Notes under the pieces: generated by a model
The model's database searches: none
The model's input: only the letters and a program-made list of their open reading frames with translations
Told to the model about the DNA's origin: nothing
Program-made: the position numbers and the translations under genes
NCBI RefSeq assembly: GCF_001567565.1
Contig: NZ_LSSW01000013.1
Location: 211,801 to 275,800 of the forward strand
Direction: 5' to 3'
DNA: 64,000 nt
From: Ectopseudomonas composti
GTDB taxonomy: Bacteria > Pseudomonadota > Gammaproteobacteria > Pseudomonadales > Pseudomonadaceae
In this document: in pieces, positions 27,032 through 34,485 of the stretch
Position numbering within the stretch: the stretch's first letter is position 1
Layout: every line of letters starts with the position of its first letter

Positions 27032-27068
27032 CAACGACGCGGGCGCCGCTCAGATCCACGCGCCAGCC

Positions 27069-29978
27069 TTACTGACAAGCCTCGCAGTCGGGCTCGTCGA
27101 TGGCGCACGCTTTCGGTACGGGCGCCGGGGCCGGGGCGGCCTGCTGGGCAGGGGCCTGAGCCTTGGCCGAGAAGCCGTCGTCACCACCCGCGGAAACTGC
27201 GTTGAGCTTGCCGGTGTTGATGGTGGATTTCTCGGTGCTGGTGGCGGCCAGGGCACGGAGGTAGTAGGTGGTTTTCAGACCACGGTACCAGGCCATGCGG
27301 TAGGTCACGTCCAGCTTCTTGCCCGAGGCGCCGGCGATGTACAGGTTCAGCGACTGAGCCTGGTCGATCCACTTCTGGCGACGGCTGGCAGCGTCGACGA
27401 TCCACTTGGTTTCCACTTCGAACGCGGTGGCGTACAGGTCTTTCAGGTCCTGCGGGATGCGCTCGATCTGCTGCACGGAGCCGTCGTAGTACTTCAGGTC
27501 GTTGACCATGACCGGATCCCACAGGCCGCGGTTTTTCAGGTCGCGTACCAGGTAGGGGTTGATCACGGTGAATTCGCCGGAGAGGTTCGATTTCACGTAC
27601 AGGTTCTGGTAGGTCGGCTCGATGGACTGCGACACGCCAATGATGTTGGAGATGGTCGCGGTTGGCGCGATGGCCATGATGTTCGAGTTACGGATACCTT
27701 TCTTCACGCGCTCGCGGATCGGTGCCCAGTCCAGCGACTCGGACAGGTCGACGTCGATGTACTTCTGGCCACGGGACTCGATCAGGATCTGCTGCGAATC
27801 CAGCGGCAGGATGCCCTTGCTCCACAGCGAACCTTCGAAGGTGCTGTAGCTGCCACGCTCTTCGGCCAGGTCACAGGAAGCCTGGATGGCGTAGTAGCTG
27901 ATGGCTTCCATCGACTTGTCGGCGAAGTCGATGGCGGCATCGGAACCGTAGGCGATGTGCTGCAGGTACAGGGCGTCCTGGAAGCCCATCAGGCCGAGAC
28001 CGACCGGACGGTGCTTGAAGTTGGAGTTACGTGCCTGGTCGACGCTGTAGTAGTTGATGTCGATGACGTTATCGAGCATGCGTACAGCGGTCTTCACGGT
28101 ACGGCCGAGTTTCTCGATGTCCAGCTTGCCGTCGGTGATGTGGTTGACCAGGTTGACCGAGCCCAGGTTGCAGACGGCGATCTCGTCCTTGTTGGTGTTC
28201 AGGGTGATCTCGGTGCATAGGTTGGAGCTGTGCACCACGCCGACGTGCTGCTGCGGGCTGCGCAGGTTGCACGGGTCCTTGAAGGTCAGCCACGGGTGGC
28301 CGGTCTCGAACAGCATCGAGAGCATCTTGCGCCACAGGTCTTTGGCCTGAATGGTCTTGTACAGCTTGATCTTGCCGTACTCGATCAGGGCTTCGTAGTA
28401 CTCGTAGCGCTCTTCGAAGGCCTTGCCGGTCAGGTCGTGCAGGTCCGGTACTTCGCTCGGGGAGAACAGGGTCCACTTGCCGTCTTCGAAGACGCGCTTC
28501 ATGAACAGGTCCGGAATCCAGTTGGCGGTGTTCATGTCGTGGGTACGACGACGGTCGTCACCGGTGTTCTTGCGCAGCTCGAGGAATTCCTCGATGTCCA
28601 TGTGCCAGGTTTCCAGGTAGGCGCACACGGCGCCCTTGCGCTTGCCGCCCTGGTTGACCGCGACGGCGGTGTCGTTGACCACTTTGAGGAAGGGCACGAC
28701 GCCCTGGGATTTGCCGTTGGTGCCCTTGATGTAGGAGCCCAGCGCGCGCACCGGGGTCCAGTCGTTGCCCAGACCGCCGGCGAATTTGCTCAGCATGGCG
28801 TTGTCGTGGATGGCGCCGTAGATGCCCGACAGGTCGTCCGGCACGGTGGTCAGGTAGCACGAGGACAGCTGCGGACGCAGGGTGCCGGCGTTGAACAGGG
28901 TCGGGGTCGACGCCATGTAGTCGAACGAAGACAGCAGGTTGTAGAACTCGATGGCGCGGTCTTCGCGGTTGTTCGGCTCTTCGATGGCCAGGCCCATGGC
29001 CACGCGCATGAAGAACACCTGCGGCAGTTCGAAGCGGATGCCGTCCTTGTGGATGAAGTAGCGGTCGTACAGGGTCTGCAGGCCGAGGTAGGTGAACTGC
29101 TGGTCACGCTCGTGGTTCAGCGCCTTGCCCAGCTTCTCCAGGTCGTATTCTTTGAGTTTCGGATCGAGCAGTTCGAACTGCGAGCCGGCTTCGACGTAGG
29201 CCGGCAGGGCCTTGGCGTACAGCTCGGCCATCTCGTGGTGAGTGGCGCTGCTGGTGATGTTGAGGAAGCTCAGGGCCTCGGCGCGGATGTTGTCCATCAG
29301 CAGGCGGGCGGTGACGTAGCTGTAGTTCGGCTCACGCTCTACCAGGGTACGGGCGGTCATCACCAGGGCGGTGTTGACGTCCTTCTCGGCTACGCCGTCG
29401 TACAGGTTCTTCAGGGTTTCGCGCTCGATCAGCGAACCGTCGACTTCGGCCAGGCCTTCGCAGGCTTCGCGGATGATGGTCTGCAGGCGGCCCATGTCCA
29501 GCGGCTGCATTTCACCGCCAGCGGTGGTGATGCGGATGCTCGGGTGCGGCTGAGCGATGTCGTTGCCGGCGTTGGCGCTCTTGCGCTTGTTGGCCTGGGC
29601 TTCGCGGTAGATCACGTAGTCACGGGCGACCTTCTGCTCGCCGGCACGCATCAGGGCCAGTTCGACCTGGTCCTGAATTTCTTCGATGTGGATGGTGCCG
29701 CCGGACGGCATGCGACGCTTGAAGGTGGCCGTGACCTGCTCGGTCAGGCGCGCGACGGTGTCATGGATACGCGACGAAGCGGCAGCGGTGCCACCTTCTA
29801 CTGCGAGGAAGGCCTTGGTGATGGCGACGGTGATCTTGTCATCGGTGTAGGGGACGACAGTGCCGTTGCGCTTGATCACGCGCAGCTGGCCAGGCGCGGT
29901 GGCAGCCAGATCCTGGGAGGATTCAGCGGCCTGCGGCGCCACGGCCTGCGGGTTCTCGCGAGTAGTGTCGGTATGCAT
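27069..29978 (-). CDS. nrdA: Class Ia ribonucleotide reductase alpha subunit
   Basis: 969 residues, start at 29978 with GGAGA six bases upstream. It reduces ribonucleoside diphosphates to deoxy forms. Two ATP-cone regulatory domains occupy about residues 30-130 and 148-235 (GQLRVIKRNGTVVPYTDDKI; SIRITTAGGEMQPLDMGRLQ), typical of Pseudomonas NrdA. Active-site parts include the Cys in LSSCYLTTVPDD, the NLCTEITLN segment and the Cys of AVCNLGSVNL. The C-terminus ends CEACQ, the redox Cys pair that recycles the active site. The upstream region carries NrdR-type boxes and a DnaA box, pointing to replication-linked control. Confidence 0.97.
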   Translation of the reverse strand: MHTDTTRENPQAVAPQAAESSQDLAATAPGQLRVIKRNGTVVPYTDDKITVAITKAFLAVEGGTAAASSRIHDTVARLTEQVTATFKRRMPSGGTIHIEEIQDQVELALMRAGEQKVARDYVIYREAQANKRKSANAGNDIAQPHPSIRITTAGGEMQPLDMGRLQTIIREACEGLAEVDGSLIERETLKNLYDGVAEKDVNTALVMTARTLVEREPNYSYVTARLLMDNIRAEALSFLNITSSATHHEMAELYAKALPAYVEAGSQFELLDPKLKEYDLEKLGKALNHERDQQFTYLGLQTLYDRYFIHKDGIRFELPQVFFMRVAMGLAIEEPNNREDRAIEFYNLLSSFDYMASTPTLFNAGTLRPQLSSCYLTTVPDDLSGIYGAIHDNAMLSKFAGGLGNDWTPVRALGSYIKGTNGKSQGVVPFLKVVNDTAVAVNQGGKRKGAVCAYLETWHMDIEEFLELRKNTGDDRRRTHDMNTANWIPDLFMKRVFEDGKWTLFSPSEVPDLHDLTGKAFEERYEYYEALIEYGKIKLYKTIQAKDLWRKMLSMLFETGHPWLTFKDPCNLRSPQQHVGVVHSSNLCTEITLNTNKDEIAVCNLGSVNLVNHITDGKLDIEKLGRTVKTAVRMLDNVIDINYYSVDQARNSNFKHRPVGLGLMGFQDALYLQHIAYGSDAAIDFADKSMEAISYYAIQASCDLAEERGSYSTFEGSLWSKGILPLDSQQILIESRGQKYIDVDLSESLDWAPIRERVKKGIRNSNIMAIAPTATISNIIGVSQSIEPTYQNLYVKSNLSGEFTVINPYLVRDLKNRGLWDPVMVNDLKYYDGSVQQIERIPQDLKDLYATAFEVETKWIVDAASRRQKWIDQAQSLNLYIAGASGKKLDVTYRMAWYRGLKTTYYLRALAATSTEKSTINTGKLNAVSAGGDDGFSAKAQAPAQQAAPAPAPVPKACAIDEPDCEACQ

Positions 29979-30176
29979 GGAGATCTCCGTGTTCTGTAAT
30001 TTTCTGGTTGGACGTCACGATTGGAAACCGTGCCTTGTCCGCCGTTCATTCCATTAACAACTAAACCGCACGCAGCAGCGGGGCCGGGTACGGGTGTCGC
30101 AAGAGCGGGCAGGGTAAGCACGACTTCAAGTGCCGTCCTGGCGCATAAGTCACAGCGGGGCATTACCACACCCCGC

Positions 30177-30192
30177 CTACTACATATAGTGG
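30177..30192. promoter_or_regulatory. NrdR-box-like palindrome, nrdA-proximal
   Basis: CTACTACATATAGTGG matches the perfect box at 30595-30610 at 14 of 16 positions and the NrdR consensus ACACTATATATAGTGT closely. It lies about 200 bases upstream of the nrdA start. NrdR is the ATP/dATP-sensing repressor of ribonucleotide reductase genes. Confidence 0.75.
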
Positions 30193-30258
30193 TCGACTGG
30201 CGGATAAGACCGCTGTCTGACCGGCTCACGCGCAGCGTCGAGCGCTGCTGCGTGGCTG

Positions 30259-30281
30259 TAACCCAGGCCAGGCCTGGGTTA
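30259..30281. promoter_or_regulatory. Perfect inverted repeat in the nrdA upstream region
   Basis: TAACCCAGGC-CAG-GCCTGGGTTA is a perfect 10-base inverted repeat about 280 bases upstream of nrdA. It could be an RNA hairpin in a long leader or an operator; there is no T-run. Confidence 0.4.
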
Positions 30282-30454
30282 GGGCGAAACACTGGGCCGG
30301 AACATCTGGAAAACCCACTGAAAAGGGCTTGCGCGATTCGTTATTTTTGTGTCCGGTTTCCTACGGCAACCCAATATCTGGTGGGTGGCGCGCGATGGGG
30401 ATACAAGATAGTGCGCTGTTTGAGGCATTGCAAGGCGCGAGGAAAGGAACTGCC

Positions 30455-30463
30455 TGTGGATAA
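30455..30463 (-). promoter_or_regulatory. DnaA box
   Basis: TGTGGATAA, the exact complement of the strong DnaA box TTATCCACA, about 480 bases upstream of nrdA. In E. coli DnaA binds the nrdAB promoter; a similar role here is inference. Confidence 0.5.
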
Positions 30464-30594
30464 GCTGTGAGTGCCTTGTGGGTGTGAACGGCGTAGCCCG
30501 CGTGTTCTCTGGCTCTGGCTGTTGATGACCGTTCGTCGTCCTTGGCGAGAGGATTTCCACGAGTTGGCGAAGCTGTTCGGCGTCGCACAGACTA

Positions 30595-30610
30595 CCACTA
30601 TATATAGTGG
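30595..30610. promoter_or_regulatory. Perfect NrdR-box palindrome between nrdA and the response regulator
   Basis: CCACTATATATAGTGG is a perfect 16-base palindrome fitting the NrdR consensus. It is 132 bases upstream of the response-regulator GTG and 617 bases upstream of nrdA, so it is unclear which gene it serves. Confidence 0.75.
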
Positions 30611-30741
30611 CCTTGGCATGTGCTGTGCTTGACGAAGCGACCAGGCTTTGGCATGGGTTTGCCGCTCGCGCCGAGACGCGCTCAGCCCCTAGAATGGCCT
30701 CTGTGTTGGCGGCGCTTGCCGGTATGCCAAGGGGAGAGGGT

Positions 30742-31497
30742 GTGGAACAAGAAGCGTGGCAGATTCTGATCGTCGAGGATGACCAGCGCCTGGCGCAGTT
30801 GACCCGCGAGTATCTGGAAGGCAACGGCTTGCGCGTGGCCATCGAGGCCGATGGCGGCAGTGCGGCGGCGCGCATTCTTGCCGAGCAGCCGGACCTGGTG
30901 ATTCTCGACCTGATGCTGCCGGGTGAAGACGGCCTGAGCATCTGTCGCAAGGTGCGCAGTGGCTACAAGGGGCCGATCCTCATGCTCACCGCGCGCACCG
31001 ACGACATGGACCAGGTGCTCGGCCTGGAGATGGGCGCCGATGACTATGTGTGCAAGCCGGTTCGCCCGCGCGTGCTGCTGGCGCGCATTCGTGCGCTGCT
31101 GCGCCGTCATGAGGGCGGCGAAGGCGAGCGCGACGAAGGTCAGCCGCGGCGCCTGCAGTTCGGCGTGCTGGCCATCGACAGCGCCATGCGCGAGGCCTGG
31201 CTGGGCGAGCAGGGCATCGAGCTGACCAGCGCCGAGTTCGACCTGTTGTGGCTGCTGGCGGTCAACGCCGGGCGCATCCTCTCGCGCGAGGAGATCTTCA
31301 ACTCGTTGCGTGGCATCGAATACGACGGCCAGGACCGCTCCATCGATGTGCGCATTTCACGCATCCGCCCGAAGATCGGCGACGACCCGATGCATCCACG
31401 GTTGATCAAGACGGTGCGCAGCAAGGGCTATCTGTTCGTCGCCGAGGCCGCCGAAGCGCTGCCGTTCGGCGATACGCCTCCACTGCTGCGCGACTGA
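30742..31497 (+). CDS. OmpR/PhoB-family response regulator (RstA-like)
   Basis: 251 residues, GTG start at 30742 behind GGGGAGAGG. The receiver domain (residues about 8-120) has the acidic pocket in ILIVEDDQ, the phosphoacceptor Asp in LVILDLMLPGEDG, the conserved Thr of LMLTART and the Lys of YVCKPV. The C-terminal winged helix (about 140-240) contains ELTSAEFDLLWLLAVNAGRI and the recognition-helix region RSIDVRISRIRPKIGDD. It forms an operon with the kinase gene 10 bases downstream. It is divergent from nrdA, the same neighbourhood as PA1157/PA1158 in P. aeruginosa. The signal is unknown. Confidence 0.92.
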   Translation: MEQEAWQILIVEDDQRLAQLTREYLEGNGLRVAIEADGGSAAARILAEQPDLVILDLMLPGEDGLSICRKVRSGYKGPILMLTARTDDMDQVLGLEMGADDYVCKPVRPRVLLARIRALLRRHEGGEGERDEGQPRRLQFGVLAIDSAMREAWLGEQGIELTSAEFDLLWLLAVNAGRILSREEIFNSLRGIEYDGQDRSIDVRISRIRPKIGDDPMHPRLIKTVRSKGYLFVAEAAEALPFGDTPPLLRD

Positions 31498-31507
31498 TCG
31501 GGCGATC

Positions 31508-33115
31508 ATGAACTCGATCTTCCTGCGCATCTATGGCGGCATGCTCGCCGCGCTGGTGCTGGTGGCGCTGCTGGGCGTCGGCACCCTGCATCTGGTCAAC
31601 GAGGTACGTGGCGACCAGTACCGCGAAGGCCTGGCGCGCGGCACCTTTCGCCTGATGGCGGACAACCTGCTGCCGATGAACGCAGTGGAGCGCAAGCGCG
31701 CCCTGGTGGTGTGGTCGCGCCTGCTCGGCATTCCGCTGGAGTTGCAAGCGCTGAGCGAGGTGGCGCTGGAGAGCAGCGAGCGTAACCGCCTGCAGCGCGG
31801 TCATGTGCTGGTGCAGCAGACCGGCCCGCACTCGGCCAAGGTCTACGGCCTGCTCGACGGCAAGCAGCCGCTGCTGCTGACCGGCGAGATCCAGCAGATC
31901 AGCGAGCAGCTGGCGCGGGCCACCAACTACCTGCTGATCGACGAGCTGATGCGTTATCCGGTGGCCGAGCAGCCGCAGCGCCTGGCCGAGCTGAAGGCGG
32001 CCAAGCAGTTCGGCTTCGACCTGCAGCTGGTGCGTCTGCAGGACGCCACCATCGACCTCGACCAGCGCCGGCGCATCGACGAGGGCGATACGGTGATGGC
32101 GCTGGGCAAGGGGGGCGATTCCATCTATGTGTTCTCCGGCATCGTCGATACGCCCTGGGTCCTGGAGATCGGCCCGCTGTACCAGATGAACCCCTATCCG
32201 CCGCAGCTGCTGGTGTTGATCGGTGCGTTGGGGCTGAGCCTGATCGGCCTGATCGTCTACCTGCTGGTGCGCTCGCTGGAACAGCGCCTGCGCGGGCTGG
32301 AGAGCGCCGCCACGCATATCGCCAGTGGCCGTCTGGATGCTCGCGTGCCGACCCGTGGCGCCGATTCGGTGGGGCGCCTGGCCAGTGCCTTCAACGCCAT
32401 GGCCGAGCACCTGCAGACATCCCTGAGCACGCAGCGCGAGCTGGTGCGCGCGGTGTCCCACGAGCTGCGCACGCCAGTGGCGCGGCTGCGCTTCGGCCTG
32501 GAGATGATCGCCGACGCGCCGAGTGAAGCGGCCCGGCGCAAGTACATGGATGGCATGGACAGCGATATCCAGGACCTCGACAAGCTGGTCGACGAGATGC
32601 TCACCTACGCGCGCCTGGAGCAGGGCTCGCCGGCGCTGAATTTCCAGCAGGTGGAGCTCAAGGCGCTGATCGATCAGGTGATCGACGAGTTGGCGCCGCT
32701 GAGCAACAAGGTACGCGTGGAAGCCGGTGCGGTGCTCAGCGTGCAGGCCGAGGGCGCCTGCTGGGTCGAGGCCGAGCCGCGCTATCTGCACCGGGCGCTG
32801 CAGAATCTGGTGAGCAATGCCATGCGCTATGCCGAAGGCAAGGTGATGATCAGCTGCCAGGTCGGCTACAGGCGTTGCCGCATCGATGTCGAAGACGACG
32901 GACCAGGCGTGCCGGAAGAAGCCTGGGAGCGCCTGTTCAGCCCCTTCCTGCGCCTCGACGACAGCCGCACACGGGCCTCGGGTGGGCACGGGCTCGGTCT
33001 GTCCATCGTGCGGCGCATCATCTACTGGCACGGCGGCCGGGCGCAGATCGGTCGCAGTGACAGCCTCGGCGGGGCGCGCTTCAGCCTGGTGTGGCCACGG
33101 CAGCAGGGGGAGTAA
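31508..33115 (+). CDS. Sensor histidine kinase (RstB-like)
   Basis: 535 residues. A first membrane helix lies at about residues 7-30 and a second at about 235-258 (LLVLIGALGLSLIGLIVYLL), with a periplasmic sensor domain of roughly 200 residues between them. A HAMP linker (about 260-312) follows, then the dimerisation region with the phosphoacceptor His in RAVSHELRTPVARLRF, and the ATPase domain with QNLVSNAMRYA (N box), VEDDGPGVPEE (G1) and GGHGLGLSIVRRI (G2). It partners the preceding response regulator. The ligand is unknown. Confidence 0.92.
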   Translation: MNSIFLRIYGGMLAALVLVALLGVGTLHLVNEVRGDQYREGLARGTFRLMADNLLPMNAVERKRALVVWSRLLGIPLELQALSEVALESSERNRLQRGHVLVQQTGPHSAKVYGLLDGKQPLLLTGEIQQISEQLARATNYLLIDELMRYPVAEQPQRLAELKAAKQFGFDLQLVRLQDATIDLDQRRRIDEGDTVMALGKGGDSIYVFSGIVDTPWVLEIGPLYQMNPYPPQLLVLIGALGLSLIGLIVYLLVRSLEQRLRGLESAATHIASGRLDARVPTRGADSVGRLASAFNAMAEHLQTSLSTQRELVRAVSHELRTPVARLRFGLEMIADAPSEAARRKYMDGMDSDIQDLDKLVDEMLTYARLEQGSPALNFQQVELKALIDQVIDELAPLSNKVRVEAGAVLSVQAEGACWVEAEPRYLHRALQNLVSNAMRYAEGKVMISCQVGYRRCRIDVEDDGPGVPEEAWERLFSPFLRLDDSRTRASGGHGLGLSIVRRIIYWHGGRAQIGRSDSLGGARFSLVWPRQQGE

Positions 33116-33369
33116 GGCGTCTGCGGCTTTGTGCACCGCTGCGGAGCTTGTCCACCCGGCACCGTGGGAGGCGCTTTAACGGCGAAAGGCTCGCGGCGGG
33201 AGTGTCCAATGGAGTATGGCGGGGCGGCCAGACGTGCAGGGTGGGTCGCGTTTCACCTGCGCGGCCCGACCGATCCATCATGGTTGCCTGGGTGGTGGAT
33301 GAGAAAAGCGTCATCCACCCTACGTAGCGCATGTGCGGACCGGGTTATTCACCTATGGCCGTCCCATGC
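33116..33369. other. Intergenic region with a REP half-site
   Basis: 254 bases between the convergent kinase and pcpS genes. It holds a single REP-type arm near 33162-33195 (GTGGGAGGCGCTTTAACGGC) and no supported gene. No intrinsic terminator is obvious. Confidence 0.4.
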
Positions 33370-34074
33370 TCACGCCGCCACGGCCACCAGGCTCAGCACC
33401 TTGCCGTCGAACAGGGCGAACTGGCCATCCAGCTCGGCACCTTCGCGCCACTCCGGGTGCAGGTCGATCAGCAGGCGCAAACGCGCGCTGTGGTGGTCGA
33501 TCTCCAGTAGCTCGGCATCATGGAAATAGAAGCGCGTCAGGGTCAGCGGGTAGAGCGCCTTGAACAGGCTCTCCTTGAGCGAAAAGGTCAGGCTGATGCG
33601 CGTGGCGCGAGTGTCGTCGTCCAGGCCCTGCAAGCGCTGCAGTTCGGCTGGAGTGAGGATTTCGCCCTGCAGGCGCTGGGCGCGCTCGGCCGGTAGCAGG
33701 CGCTCGACGTCCAGGCCAAGGGCACGCCATTGCTCGCGTTTGGCAACCAGGGCAGCGGCCCAGTTGTCGCCGTGGGTGATGGAGCCGACCACGCCGAGCG
33801 GCCACTGCGGCGCGCGGTCTGCGCCGACGGCCGGCACGCCGGGTTGGCCGGTCACGCGGCGCAGCGCTTCGCGGGCGCACAGGCGTCCGGCCAGGTACTC
33901 GGCCTGACGCTTGGCCACGCCGCGCACCGGTGCGATGGCGCAACGGGCGAAGTCGTCCTCGGCGAGCAGGCTGGGGTCGAAGCGGGTGCTGATCAGCTGC
34001 GCGCCGGCAAGCGCGTTGGGCAGCGGGTTGTGCGTGTCGAGAGGGCTGCAGCAGGCGGGGTGGTGAGCGTTCAT
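33370..34074 (-). CDS. pcpS: 4'-phosphopantetheinyl transferase, Sfp/EntD type
   Basis: 234 residues. It transfers the phosphopantetheine arm of coenzyme A to carrier proteins of fatty-acid, siderophore or peptide synthases. Signature motifs are VVGSITHGDNWAAALVAKR, the Mg-binding GLDVERL and FSLKESLFKALYPLT. The length and the location near the two-component pair resemble PcpS (PA1165) of P. aeruginosa, the single transferase that serves all carrier proteins there. The ATG at 34074 opens into a 411-base intergenic region that also holds the candidate small RNA. Confidence 0.9.
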   Translation of the reverse strand: MNAHHPACCSPLDTHNPLPNALAGAQLISTRFDPSLLAEDDFARCAIAPVRGVAKRQAEYLAGRLCAREALRRVTGQPGVPAVGADRAPQWPLGVVGSITHGDNWAAALVAKREQWRALGLDVERLLPAERAQRLQGEILTPAELQRLQGLDDDTRATRISLTFSLKESLFKALYPLTLTRFYFHDAELLEIDHHSARLRLLIDLHPEWREGAELDGQFALFDGKVLSLVAVAA

Positions 34075-34174
34075 GGGCGCGATTGTGCCGCGCGACGGAC
34101 CATGCAGTCATCCGCCGTTTACATTTCTTTGCAGGCAGTTAACAAAGCTAAACGGACGCCGTGCCTGGTCTTTG

Positions 34175-34289
34175 TCAGACTGTGTCGGCATTCCCCAAGG
34201 AATGCAGGTGAGGTTGTAGTCGGTGCGAGGGCACTGACGTTTTCTCCGAGTTCGAGAACGGTAGCCCGATTGGGCTGCCGTTTTTTTTT
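34175..34289 (+). ncRNA. Candidate small RNA ending in a strong intrinsic terminator
   Basis: The 411-base gap between divergent pcpS and the acyltransferase gene contains a transcript-like architecture on the + strand. It has a perfect hairpin at 34188-34205 (GCATTCC-CCAA-GGAATGC), about 50 single-stranded bases including GGTGAGG, then an 11-base stem at 34257-34282 (AACGGTAGCCC / GGGCTGCCGTT, one G-T pair, loop GATT) and nine T residues. No open frame leads into the terminator, and the next gene starts 200 bases later, so it is either a small RNA or an attenuated leader. The 5' end near 34175 is a guess; no clear promoter was found. I do not recognise the family. Confidence 0.55.
34257..34289 (+). 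terminator. Strong intrinsic terminator of the candidate small RNA
   Basis: Eleven-base stem with a GATT loop followed immediately by nine T residues. Confidence 0.85.
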
Positions 34290-34485
34290 GCGCTGCGTTC
34301 AGCGACGCGCGCGTTGTAGGGCGCGCTTCAGCGGCGAGCTTTGTGCAGTTGTAGTCGCGGCTAAACACCCTCCCACGAAGGGGCGAACCGCCAAGGCGTT
34401 CGCATTTGCCCTGTGGCTTTCGTGGGGGGATTTGCAGTCAAATGCCTGTGCGGGCAAAAACCGACTCCCGCGAGGACCATGGACG

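Larger units (their letters stand above)
26634..27068. other. nrdA-nrdB spacer with two large hairpins
   Basis: No gene is present. 26821-26891 is a REP-type palindrome: the outer arms GGCAAGGCT / AGCCTTGCC enclose inner GTAGGAGCGG / CCGCTCCTAC. 26973-27031 is a second long imperfect hairpin, with outer arms CCTGGTAGG / CCTACCAGG and inner CGTAC-TTCA-GTACG. Together they could separate nrdA and nrdB transcription or set their ratio. Confidence 0.6.

Noticed and set aside
28230..29999. Open frame of about 590 codons on the + strand inside nrdA
   Set aside because: Composition (Val, Gly, His, Gln runs) is that of an antisense shadow; nrdA on the other strand is unmistakable.
33730..34485. N-terminal extension of the LplT-PlsC protein reaching back into pcpS
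   Set aside because: The extension is antisense to pcpS, lacks homology and passes through the candidate small RNA and its terminator; the ATG at 34486 starts the family match.
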